DNA of 64,000 bases from JACMLD01 sp039919885 (GTDB taxonomy: Bacteria; Bacteroidota; Bacteroidia; Chitinophagales; Chitinophagaceae), in the NCBI GenBank assembly GCA_039919885.1, contig JBDSEV010000088.1, positions 28,913 to 92,912 on the forward strand, in the 5' to 3' direction. Position numbers and translations under genes: made by a program. The notes under the pieces are model-generated. The model did no database searches. It saw nothing but the letters and a program-made list of their open reading frames with translations, and had not been told where the DNA came from. Shown piece by piece: positions 34,124 through 42,957 of the stretch. Each line of letters starts with the position of its first letter. Position 1 is the stretch's first letter.

Positions 34124-34498
34124 TTACAGTTCTATCATTACCACTGCCGTTGCCATTGCTTTTGTATGTGCCAGTGAAACGAAAATACGCCCGATACTTT
34201 CTTTCAGCAGCGTTGTTGCTGTATTGCCGAGCAGGTTTAGCTGCGGTTGCCCTTTATCACCATGAACAATTTCAATTTCATTAAACGCGGTTCCATTTGC
34301 CCAGCCGGTACCAATGGCTTTAAAAAAGGCTTCTTTGGCAGCAAAACGCGCAGCATAGTGTTCATATTTATGGGTAGCGGCCTCGCAGTAAGCAATTTCA
34401 TTAACCGAAAAAACCAATTCGCGGAAACCGTGTTCTTTCCCAATTTTTTCGGCAATCCGGCTTACTTCCACGATATCTGTACCAATACCAGTTATCAT
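34124..34498 (-). CDS. acpS: Holo-ACP synthase (AcpS-type 4'-phosphopantetheinyl transferase)
   Basis: A 124-residue protein with the family signatures GIGTDIVEVSRI (Mg-binding Asp) and ARFAAKEAFFKAIGTG (Glu/Lys). It moves phosphopantetheine from CoA to the Ser of ACPs, so it should activate the two cluster ACPs. This may be the general cell enzyme or a dedicated copy; the position inside the cluster favours the latter. It is 2 nt from the C45 acyltransferase gene. Confidence 0.9.
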   Translation of the reverse strand: MITGIGTDIVEVSRIAEKIGKEHGFRELVFSVNEIAYCEAATHKYEHYAARFAAKEAFFKAIGTGWANGTAFNEIEIVHGDKGQPQLNLLGNTATTLLKESIGRIFVSLAHTKAMATAVVMIEL

Positions 34499-34500
34499 AA

Positions 34501-36168
34501 TCAGGAACTTGTTTTTTTAATGCATTCCGCTATACGCGTTTTAATGTGATCTTCTTCATTCCTGGTGGCGATAACTTTCGTAAGTGCGGTCCGGTAATAC
34601 GACAAAGCCCCGGCATATTTTTTTTGCTTAAACAGGTAATCGCCCGCAATTACATAGGTATGATAATATTGCGGGTTGCTCATCACCAGGCTATCGGTAT
34701 TGATGGCGCCGCCTTCAGCAACGCGCTTTTTGTAGGAGCGGAACAGCGAGAAGTTTTTATACTGTTCGCTCAGAAGGAAACTATCCGCGGGAACGTTTAA
34801 TGCTGTTTCGCTGATTTCCCTGTTTTCTTTCATGCCCTGCAATGCAAATACTTTGCGCAGGTCGTAGGCCACGTATTGGCCCAGTTGCCAGGGTGAAGCA
34901 GACACCCAAACCAACAATTTTTTGGGCTCAAACACGATGGAATGATGTGCAATTAACTGGTTAACGGCCTTTTCGTTGCCCATACCAATATCACTGTTGT
35001 GCAGGCCGCGCCGATCTCTCAGCAAAGCCACCGTTTTCTGTACGGTATTGGTGCCGGCAGTATCCAGCAACTCCATTACGCGTTTATACCGGTAGTCGGA
35101 AGCACTTTCATCAAGTTGTTCAAGATTGGCTTTGCTGCCCGCCAGGTCTTTGCCCTGGAAATGATTGGCACAAACAATGAATTTTTTTTGTGGATCATAC
35201 ACATCCAGTTGATCCGGCGTTTTTTCAATAATAATTGCTTTGTTATCTGCCGCCGAGCCAACTAAAAAAGATTCTGATACAAACATTTTTCTTTTGCGCG
35301 CAATGGCCAGCGCCTCCGCGGTATTTTTTGCATATTGCAATATCTCCCGCGCTACCAACGATACTGGTGTAGCCGATGCAGCAGGCAGGCTGGTCTTATC
35401 GGCATTGATGGTTACCGTTAGCCCCTGGTCATTCATCCCCGAAACCGCCCCTATAAAACCACCCCAGGTAACAATCATAAATTTATAGCCGGAGGATGGT
35501 TTAAAGAAAGCAACGATTTTATCCTCCGCAAATTTATCACCCACATAAAAATCAAAATTGCGGCCAATGATCATGTTGCTGTCTGCAGGCGCCCCCCAGG
35601 TGCCAAATGATGTACAGCCAACCAGTGCCATACTCTGCAATGCATGGCCAATGTCGTGTGCGGCATGGTAGTTCAAAATACGCTGGTAATTGGAACCGAT
35701 ATAATCATACTTATCCGAGGCAGCATTGGATACCCCGTAAATTTCTTCCTTGTATTCTTCTGTCACGTTCTCCGTTAAATGCCGGTTGAACCATCCTATA
35801 AAATATTTTAAAAAATGCCTGTAGAAACTGGATGGGATCATTTTATTGATCTGCTCATTGAAATGATCTTCCTGTCTTTGCACCAGTTCTTCGGTAAGTT
35901 TACCATTGATTACACCGCGTTCGTAAGGCGTTCCTTCTACATATAATTCATACAGTCCGCTGTTGCTTTTGCGAAACCAGTTGTTGTTTATGGTATAAAA
36001 GCCAGGAGAGGGCTCGCTTCGTTTTAATTGCAAGCTGCTGGTATCGGCAGGTTTTGGTGGATTTACGTGTGCTATCACCGCCAGCCATATAAACCCACCG
36101 AGCAGCAAGCCGGTAAGCACCAGCAGCGTGTTCAGCAAGCGTTTCCTTAATCTTCTTTTTTTAAGCAT
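34501..36168 (-). CDS. C45-type autoproteolytic acyltransferase/hydrolase, membrane-anchored
   Basis: A ~555-residue protein from start MLKKRRLRKRLLN, which overlaps the upstream oxidoreductase gene by 8 nt; a start 9 codons earlier is possible. A basic N-terminus and one membrane helix (residues ~12-34) anchor it, with the rest outside. VGCTSFGTWG holds the likely N-terminal nucleophile Cys (about residue 185), and NMIIGRNFDFYVGD and GFIGAVSGMNDQGLTV are typical of the C45/acyl-CoA:6-APA acyltransferase Ntn fold. A C-terminal helical region (TPR-like, YYRTALTKVIATRNEED) follows. It could form or cleave the ester that joins the polyene acid to its alcohol partner; this is inferred from context. 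Confidence 0.78.
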   Translation of the reverse strand: MLKKRRLRKRLLNTLLVLTGLLLGGFIWLAVIAHVNPPKPADTSSLQLKRSEPSPGFYTINNNWFRKSNSGLYELYVEGTPYERGVINGKLTEELVQRQEDHFNEQINKMIPSSFYRHFLKYFIGWFNRHLTENVTEEYKEEIYGVSNAASDKYDYIGSNYQRILNYHAAHDIGHALQSMALVGCTSFGTWGAPADSNMIIGRNFDFYVGDKFAEDKIVAFFKPSSGYKFMIVTWGGFIGAVSGMNDQGLTVTINADKTSLPAASATPVSLVAREILQYAKNTAEALAIARKRKMFVSESFLVGSAADNKAIIIEKTPDQLDVYDPQKKFIVCANHFQGKDLAGSKANLEQLDESASDYRYKRVMELLDTAGTNTVQKTVALLRDRRGLHNSDIGMGNEKAVNQLIAHHSIVFEPKKLLVWVSASPWQLGQYVAYDLRKVFALQGMKENREISETALNVPADSFLLSEQYKNFSLFRSYKKRVAEGGAINTDSLVMSNPQYYHTYVIAGDYLFKQKKYAGALSYYRTALTKVIATRNEEDHIKTRIAECIKKTSS

Positions 36169-37669
36169 TTCTAATCTTTTCAATAATATTATCATTGCCC
36201 ATGATGGCCATGCTGGTAATAACGCCGCTCATAGCTGCACCCAGCACACCGTGCAGATTTAAATTTTGCCCGGTAAAATACAGGTTGGGTACTTTGGTTC
36301 GGGGTGATATAAATGTTTTTAACGGATCTTTATAGTCTTTCATGATTCCATACATAGACCCGTCATCATTTCCAATATAATCCCGGAAAGAGAGCGGCGT
36401 AGAACTGTAATAAGAATAGATGCATTCCCTCAAACCCGGAAATTGTTTTGCTGCTTCATCCAGTAATTGTTCCGCTTTGCGTTGCTTAAACGCGTCGTAG
36501 GTTTCACCCCGCCGGTTTTCGGCCGACACCGTATTAAAGGTGTGCTCCCATTCTTTTACTTCTTCGTACCGCATATAAGTGAGCAGGGTCATCCCTTCTG
36601 CGAATTCGCCGGTTTTTGAAGTAGCAGGTATAAATACACAATACCCCAGTGGCCAGTTGTCCGGCGTATAATCTGTCATGCTCCAGATATGCCCTTCCTT
36701 ATGACAATAATAGTTATGGCTGAAATATTTAAAAGTGTTTTTCTTAAAAACAATGTTTACCATAAAAGAGGAAACAGCGTTCTGCAGGCTTTTGATGCGT
36801 TTCCGGTAAATGTTTTTAATAAGCGCAGCATCCGTCATAGCAAGCGTTTGTACCGGGTGAACATTACTTACAAATATGCTGGCATAGACCCGCTTTCCAT
36901 CGGCCAGTTCCACGCAGGTAATTTTATCGTGTTCATCCACAATTTTCTTTACTTCTGCGTGGCGCGTAATTACCCCACCGTTTGCGCGGATATTCTGCGC
37001 CATAATTTTAGCAATCTGGGAGCCGCCGTCCACACATTTCCAGGCGCTTTCAATGTAGTGGTTCAATATCAGCGCGTGTACGTAAAAAGGCGTTTTGTCG
37101 CCTTCGCCAGCGTATAAATAATTGTTACCCGCCAGGACGGCCTGCAACTTCTTATCCGTGGTAATGGATTCAATAAAAGTTTTTGTGTCAATATCCAGCA
37201 CTCCTGTTTTTTCGCTGTCACTGCCGGAGCGTAAATTATACAAAGGGAAACAGGCGCAGACCTCCTTTATTTTGTTGCAATATGCATGAAGCGCCTTCTC
37301 TTCATCCGGAAAATCAGCGAGTAGTTTGCTGATAAAATTGTCGTATCCCTGTGCGTAGACATATTCTTTCGGATCGTTGTCAATCACAATTTTATCAAAT
37401 ACATCTTCGTCCATTTTTACCAGCTTCAGCTTGTCCATCAGGCCAAGGTATTTAAACACCTGGTAAAGGTTCTGCCCTTTATTCAATGCCCCGATGTAAT
37501 GGACACCGGAATCAAATACTACTTTATCCCGCGCATAGGTCTGCAGTGAGCCGCCGATTTGCTTATTTTTTTCCAAAATGCATACCTTAAACCCTTCGCG
37601 GCTGAGTATATCGCCGCAAACCAGGCCTCCCATGCCGCTGCCGATTATTATAACATCAAATTGACCCAT
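36161..37669 (-). CDS. FAD-dependent oxidoreductase, CrtI/retinol-saturase (phytoene desaturase) family
   Basis: A 502-residue flavoprotein. The dinucleotide motif is VIIIGSGMGGLVCGDIL, followed by ILEKNKQIGGSLQTY and FDSGVHYIGAL as in the RetSat branch of the carotenoid desaturase family, and the C-terminal motif is PNLYFTGQNLNLHGVLG. Such enzymes saturate, desaturate or isomerise polyene chains. In this cluster it probably adjusts one double bond of the aryl polyene; the reaction is not visible in the sequence. It sits 8 nt after the large fusion gene. Confidence 0.82.
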   Translation of the reverse strand: MGQFDVIIIGSGMGGLVCGDILSREGFKVCILEKNKQIGGSLQTYARDKVVFDSGVHYIGALNKGQNLYQVFKYLGLMDKLKLVKMDEDVFDKIVIDNDPKEYVYAQGYDNFISKLLADFPDEEKALHAYCNKIKEVCACFPLYNLRSGSDSEKTGVLDIDTKTFIESITTDKKLQAVLAGNNYLYAGEGDKTPFYVHALILNHYIESAWKCVDGGSQIAKIMAQNIRANGGVITRHAEVKKIVDEHDKITCVELADGKRVYASIFVSNVHPVQTLAMTDAALIKNIYRKRIKSLQNAVSSFMVNIVFKKNTFKYFSHNYYCHKEGHIWSMTDYTPDNWPLGYCVFIPATSKTGEFAEGMTLLTYMRYEEVKEWEHTFNTVSAENRRGETYDAFKQRKAEQLLDEAAKQFPGLRECIYSYYSSTPLSFRDYIGNDDGSMYGIMKDYKDPLKTFISPRTKVPNLYFTGQNLNLHGVLGAAMSGVITSMAIMGNDNIIEKIRNA

Positions 37670-37677
37670 CCTCGCTG

Positions 37678-40600
37678 TTACGCACGTTTTAATACAAAAA
37701 TTATATTTGAAGTATATTTTGTCACATCTATTTCACGATATTCCATATTGTTGGCCATGGCAATTTCCTTAATCATGCTGCCAGATAAAAAAAACAAGCC
37801 TGCCGTTGTTGTTTTATTAAACCCGGTTATGGCGGTGGAAAAAACTTCTGTCAGCCTGGTTCCTTTGTGCCTGCTGGCCAGGTCGGTGTTTCCATCGCGA
37901 ATTACAATCAATCCACCGGGATTAATACTGCGAATGCTTTTCTCGATAACAATTTTTTGCTGTTCCGGTTGCAGGTAATGCAAAATATCCATCATTACAA
38001 TGGCATCGTACTGTTTAAATGTATAGGTGGTCACGTCTTCGCATAAAAAATCAATGTTTTCATCCTTACTGAAACAATGATTGGCAGTAGCAATTTTCTG
38101 TGCGTCGTAATCTATCCCGGTAAGGGTACGTTCCGCACTTACAAAATGGAGCATATAAGACATAAAACCGTAGCCGCAGCCAATATCAAGGATGCTTCCC
38201 CGCCGGGGTAATAATTCATTAAAAACCTGGTAGTTTTTCTCCATTTTTACCTTTACGCGCATATACCATTCCAGCACGGGGCCTTTATAAATATAGTTAT
38301 ACAGCAGTTGTTCATTAAAATAGGCGGGTTGTTCTATTTCCTGTTTCAGGGTACTGAAGGATTCTTTAAAGTATCGGCTGATCGTTTTTGTACGTTCCGC
38401 ATAGCCGGTGCCATAACTGGCATCGCCCGGTGAAATTCGCGGTAAAACCGAAACCGTGATGGTGCCATCCTTTAGTAAAAAATCGTCCTTGCTTAGGGCG
38501 TAGTGGGTGCCATGGATTAGCACCGGCAAAATATCGAGCTGTAATTGCGCTGCCACATAAAAGGCCCCCTTGTGAAAGCGTTTTAAATTGCCATCCAATG
38601 ACCGCGTGGCTTCCGGAAAAATCACCACTGAATAGCCCTGCCGTACGCGTTCGGCTATCTTATCCAGTCCTTCTTCGGCATTCTCTGTGGTAGGAAAAAA
38701 ATCGGCCGCGCGTACCACAAAACCCACAAAAGGCAGGTTCCAGACCCTTTTGTTTATGAACAGAATGATTTTAGGGTGCAGCATCATCGCCAGCAGTACG
38801 TCCAGTGATGATTGGTGGTTACAGATGATCACCGCAGGTTTTGAAAAATCTTCTTTCAACGGGTTAAGGATCCGTTTTTTTACATTGGGCATAATATAAA
38901 GCAGGCTCCGCGCAAACCTGGAGAGCAATGTATGATAAAGCAGTTTGCCTTTCTCTTTATTGAAAGGCGTATACTTTACAAAGAATAATGCCGCCAGCGC
39001 TATCACCACACTGCCTGCGGCAAAATAAAAAAATGCAAAGGCGGATTTCAACAGACCGAAAAAGGTCCACGGAAAACGGTTGTTCCTGATACGGTTGCGG
39101 ATCAAAAAATTAAAAAGGAAAGGAATCAGCAGCTGGCCAATGATAACCACGCACAAAATACCAATAATGGCAATCAGCGCTATGGACCGCAGCGCAGGAT
39201 GTTTTGCAAAAATCAACACGCCAAGACCGGCAATGGTGGTAATTGCAGAAAGCAAAATAGAAGATTTATAAGACGCCAGGTTCTTTTTGCCGGTTTTATA
39301 TTCCTGCAGCAGCCCATCCATAATAAAAAGGCTGTAGTCATCGCCCAATCCAAAAATAAGTGCCGAGATAATTATGTTTACGATGTTAAACGTAATACCA
39401 AAAATGCCCATGATACCAAGTATCCAAATCCAGCTGATAAACATAGGAATGAATGATACCAGGGTAAGTTCAATACGGCCATAAGAAATCAGCAGTACAA
39501 AGAAGACAAGCAGGGAAGACATCAGTGCAATGCTCCCAAAATCTGCATTAATAATTTCTACAAATTTGCTGGTGAGGTACTGTTTGTCAATAACGGTAAT
39601 ACCACTGGCATGCTCAAACGCAGTGTAGAACGCCTGCCGGTGCTGTGGGGTAAGTTTTACAAGCGTAACCAGGGTGGTCTTGCCTGGTTTTTCCATTATG
39701 TAATCATCCAGGAAGTTTTTACGGATAGCTGAAACAGCTGCATCATTTGCTGGCTGGTAATCGCTGTTGAGCATACCGGCAAAAGCGGCAAATGCGTTTG
39801 CATTGTATTTCAAAGTCTTTCCTTCCGTTTGTAGCAGGCTTATCAGGCGCTGTTTTTTTTCAATGGTCCAGTAATCATTCCAGCGTTTGATTTTCTGCTG
39901 TTGCAACTGGTTTGACAATAAGAACGAGGCAACACCAGAAGATTTATTTACAATGCCTTTTTGTTTGAGTGCTTCCACAGTGCCCGCCGCCTGTTCGTTT
40001 TTTAAAAGCGCTTCATTGAGTGTAGTGCCGGTTGATAGCAGGTAAACCGATTGCAAGGAATAAGCATTGATCTTGTTGAGGCTGCTGTCTGCTTTTTTTA
40101 ACCGGGCCGACATATAATTCATCCGCATCATATCAGGCTCAAACCGCACATAACGGGCGGCATAAGCAAAAACCAGCGTTAATAACAGAATGGCGACTAC
40201 CATTGTTTTATTTTGCGCCGGCCGCCAGCCAGCCAGCTTATCAATCCAGGACACCTGCGGCTTCAGTTTGCTATTTTCGGATTTTGCGGATACTATCAGG
40301 TGGGGAAGAAAAATAAGTGAGCAAAGCGAAGCGCCGATTAAACTGAAGGCTGCAAACAAGCCGAGATCTTTCAGCATGGCTGATTTTACAAACTGCAGGC
40401 ATAAAAATCCGCCCACCGTAGTAAGACTGCCCACGGTTAATGGCATACTGAGATCGGTAATCACCTGCCGGATATTGTGGGTATGCCGGTAATGATTGAA
40501 AACATGCAGCGAATAATTTACCGCAATGCCTAATATAACCGAACCGGTACCGAGTGCAATTACTGAAATTTTGCCTTTGATAAAATACAAAACCGCCAAT

Positions 40601-41532
40601 GAAAATAATGCGCCAAATACCACCGGTAAAAGGATAAGAAAGGGTGCTCTTTTTTTCCGAAAATAAAAACCGATGAAAAGTACCAGGAAAACAATGGTAA
40701 TTCCCTGCGTGAACAAGGTGTCTTTTCTGAGTTGTGCTGCATTGCTGGCCGAGACAGCGGTAGCGCCGAAATATTCCGCGCTTACCTGCCTGAATACCTG
40801 GCTGCTCAGGCTATCCACCAGCCGATCAATGCCTTGCAGCAACACCTGGTTTTTCCCGGTATTATTTGGCGGATAAGCGGGTGTAATAAACAGCATGAGG
40901 TGCTGCTGGTCTTTCGTAACGATATAGCTATCGTACAGCTCAAAGTTTTCATCATATTGTAGCTGCTGCAATTTTTTCAACCCCAGAAAAGAAATGCCCA
41001 CCGGGTCTTTTACAATCATGCTTTTAAGGGCAATGCCTGCGGGTGACCCCAGGGTACGAATATTTTTTTGTAATGTTTCTTTTACAACAGCAGGCGTAAT
41101 GAGGGTATCAATCGCTGCATAATCTTTTTCATCCAGGTACAGCGGGAGGTTATCACTAACGGAAGCAAACAGCTGCAGCAGGAGGCTGTCATCGGCCCGG
41201 TCTTGTATCCGCGTAACATAACTTCCGTAGTTTTCTTTTAGTGTGGTCACCAGCGCATCTGCATAGGCCACGAGGCTGTCTGGCTGCGCCGCCTTACCAG
41301 TATCTTTTAAGGAAACCGTTACCACCAGTTTATCCAGGAATTTTGAATTCTGAAAAACTTCGTTGAATTGTTCAATTTTTTTATCCCGGGGCAATATGCC
41401 GGCAATATCTTCTTCCAGTTGTATGCGGGATGCAAAAAAAGCGACAAGCAAAAAACATCCGGAAAGCGTAGCCCAAAAAAAGAGGCGGCGTTTTTCAAAA
41501 AAATGATAGAGGGAAATAAAAAATTTTTCCAT
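37678..41532 (-). CDS. Trifunctional fusion: MMPL transporter, lysophospholipid acyltransferase, SAM methyltransferase
   Basis: A 1284-residue protein with three parts. Residues ~1-810 form an RND/MMPL transporter: one N-terminal helix, a large periplasmic loop, a cluster of membrane spans with GTGSVILGIAVNYSLHVF, then a second copy of the same layout with GLGDDYSLFIMDGL. Residues ~880-1050 are a PlsC-type acyltransferase with CNHQSSLDV (H-x4-D, His near 905) and FPEATRSLDGN. Residues ~1095-1284 are a class I methyltransferase with SILDIGCGYGFMSY and LTGIDYDAQKIA. Separate genes for these functions occur in proteobacterial aryl-polyene clusters; the fusion implies that product methylation, acyl transfer and export are coupled at the inner membrane. 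Confidence 0.9.
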   Translation of the reverse strand: MEKFFISLYHFFEKRRLFFWATLSGCFLLVAFFASRIQLEEDIAGILPRDKKIEQFNEVFQNSKFLDKLVVTVSLKDTGKAAQPDSLVAYADALVTTLKENYGSYVTRIQDRADDSLLLQLFASVSDNLPLYLDEKDYAAIDTLITPAVVKETLQKNIRTLGSPAGIALKSMIVKDPVGISFLGLKKLQQLQYDENFELYDSYIVTKDQQHLMLFITPAYPPNNTGKNQVLLQGIDRLVDSLSSQVFRQVSAEYFGATAVSASNAAQLRKDTLFTQGITIVFLVLFIGFYFRKKRAPFLILLPVVFGALFSLAVLYFIKGKISVIALGTGSVILGIAVNYSLHVFNHYRHTHNIRQVITDLSMPLTVGSLTTVGGFLCLQFVKSAMLKDLGLFAAFSLIGASLCSLIFLPHLIVSAKSENSKLKPQVSWIDKLAGWRPAQNKTMVVAILLLTLVFAYAARYVRFEPDMMRMNYMSARLKKADSSLNKINAYSLQSVYLLSTGTTLNEALLKNEQAAGTVEALKQKGIVNKSSGVASFLLSNQLQQQKIKRWNDYWTIEKKQRLISLLQTEGKTLKYNANAFAAFAGMLNSDYQPANDAAVSAIRKNFLDDYIMEKPGKTTLVTLVKLTPQHRQAFYTAFEHASGITVIDKQYLTSKFVEIINADFGSIALMSSLLVFFVLLISYGRIELTLVSFIPMFISWIWILGIMGIFGITFNIVNIIISALIFGLGDDYSLFIMDGLLQEYKTGKKNLASYKSSILLSAITTIAGLGVLIFAKHPALRSIALIAIIGILCVVIIGQLLIPFLFNFLIRNRIRNNRFPWTFFGLLKSAFAFFYFAAGSVVIALAALFFVKYTPFNKEKGKLLYHTLLSRFARSLLYIMPNVKKRILNPLKEDFSKPAVIICNHQSSLDVLLAMMLHPKIILFINKRVWNLPFVGFVVRAADFFPTTENAEEGLDKIAERVRQGYSVVIFPEATRSLDGNLKRFHKGAFYVAAQLQLDILPVLIHGTHYALSKDDFLLKDGTITVSVLPRISPGDASYGTGYAERTKTISRYFKESFSTLKQEIEQPAYFNEQLLYNYIYKGPVLEWYMRVKVKMEKNYQVFNELLPRRGSILDIGCGYGFMSYMLHFVSAERTLTGIDYDAQKIATANHCFSKDENIDFLCEDVTTYTFKQYDAIVMMDILHYLQPEQQKIVIEKSIRSINPGGLIVIRDGNTDLASRHKGTRLTEVFSTAITGFNKTTTAGLFFLSGSMIKEIAMANNMEYREIDVTKYTSNIIFVLKRA

Positions 41533-41543
41533 GCAGGTATAAC

Positions 41544-42740
41544 TTATGCTGCCGCCAACATCTTGCTTTTAAAAATTTTCATCAGTAAATAACTGCTAAG
41601 TCCCAGTACCAGGCCTGCTGTTATGGCCAGGGTAATACTGCCGTACAAGTATTGCTGCAGGTTCGCTTTTACATCATGCAAACTTATGTTTTTGCTGAAC
41701 ACGAGCTCCATCGAGCGATCGCCCATCCACCAGGCGCCCATTTTATAACTTAAAAAAATAATCAACGGAATCATGGGAGGTATGCTGATATTGGCTGCAA
41801 TAATTACCAGGCCCTTATTTAGTTTTAGTACAAAAGCCAGCAATATGGCCAGTGCCAGCTGAAACCCCCACAATGGCACAATGCCCATAAACACTCCAAA
41901 AGCAACGGAGACGGCTTTTAACGCGTCGCTGTGCTGCGGGTTTAGTAAGTGCTGCTGAAGAAATTCCTGCCGGGCTTTTTTACTGAACAAACCGCGCAGG
42001 AAATTACGCGGAATGATATATATTAATGTAGCCAATACAAGGAACGTGTTTAAGATACTAATGCGGGTAAAATCTTTTACCGGCCTGAAATGTGATACCC
42101 GCGTTTCTTTGGGCGCATAGTAGACTGAGACGGGAACTGCCACCACCGCTACACCTTTCCACGCTGCACGTACCAGTACTTCAATTTCAAACTCAAAACG
42201 GCGTGTAAAAAAATGGATCTCCTGCAATGGCTGCAGGGGATAAAGCCGGAACCCCGACTGGGTGTCGGGCAGTACCAGTCCTGTTTCAATTTTAAACCAG
42301 AAATTAGAAAACCGGTTGCCGAAACTACTCTTGCCGGGTACGGATGCCTGGTTCATATTACGGGCGCCGATAATAATGGCGGCCGGATGCGTTTCCAGCT
42401 TATCCAGGAAGCGGTATAAATCTTTCGCAAAATGCTGTCCGTCCGAGTCTATGCAGATGGCATACCGGTACCCTTTTTTATAGGCATGGTCAAACCCCGT
42501 ACGCAAGGCAAACCCCTTTCCTAGATTTTTAGGCTGTGTAATGGTGTGCAGCCCGGGAAAATTTTGCAGCAAGGCGGCGGTGTTGTCTGTGCTACCGTCG
42601 TTTACCACAATCACCTGGTCGGTATACTGTAATACATCACTGATTACAGCAGACAGCGTATGTCCGTTGTTGTAGGTAGGTATCAGTACACAGGCGCACA
42701 GTTCCTTAAATCTGGTATGAAGCGGTATGGTTTGATTCAT
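41544..42740 (-). CDS. Glycosyltransferase family 2 fused to a DUF2062 membrane domain
   Basis: A 398-residue protein. The GT-A domain (residues ~12-230) has VLIPTYNNG, VNDGSTDNT and the metal-binding CIDSDGQH, of the dolichyl-phosphate-mannose/polyprenyl-phosphate transferase type. The C-terminal ~150 residues carry three to four membrane spans with FGVFMGIVPLWGFQ and NISIPPMIPLIIF, the DUF2062 signature. It is the first gene of the minus-strand pigment cluster, 11 nt upstream of the fusion gene. Possible role: glycosylation of the pigment lipid or of a carrier. It is divergent from the TonB-plug gene across a 217-bp gap, in which no clear promoter was identified. Confidence 0.82.
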   Translation of the reverse strand: MNQTIPLHTRFKELCACVLIPTYNNGHTLSAVISDVLQYTDQVIVVNDGSTDNTAALLQNFPGLHTITQPKNLGKGFALRTGFDHAYKKGYRYAICIDSDGQHFAKDLYRFLDKLETHPAAIIIGARNMNQASVPGKSSFGNRFSNFWFKIETGLVLPDTQSGFRLYPLQPLQEIHFFTRRFEFEIEVLVRAAWKGVAVVAVPVSVYYAPKETRVSHFRPVKDFTRISILNTFLVLATLIYIIPRNFLRGLFSKKARQEFLQQHLLNPQHSDALKAVSVAFGVFMGIVPLWGFQLALAILLAFVLKLNKGLVIIAANISIPPMIPLIIFLSYKMGAWWMGDRSMELVFSKNISLHDVKANLQQYLYGSITLAITAGLVLGLSSYLLMKIFKSKMLAAA

Positions 42741-42957
42741 CTTTTCTGCTCATTGCATGGAGCATTTTAGGGTAATGTATCGCCTGCTGATTTTTTGTAA
42801 AACAACGCAAAATTAAGTTTAAATGAACTGATGGCGAAAGCCGTGTTTTATATTCAAAAATGTTTTTCCTAAACAGGCGCCGATCCCGCCTGGCTTAGCT
42901 GCCCTAACCACAGGTTTTCGGGCATGGTTATCGTCAAACAACAAAGAATAATAATTT

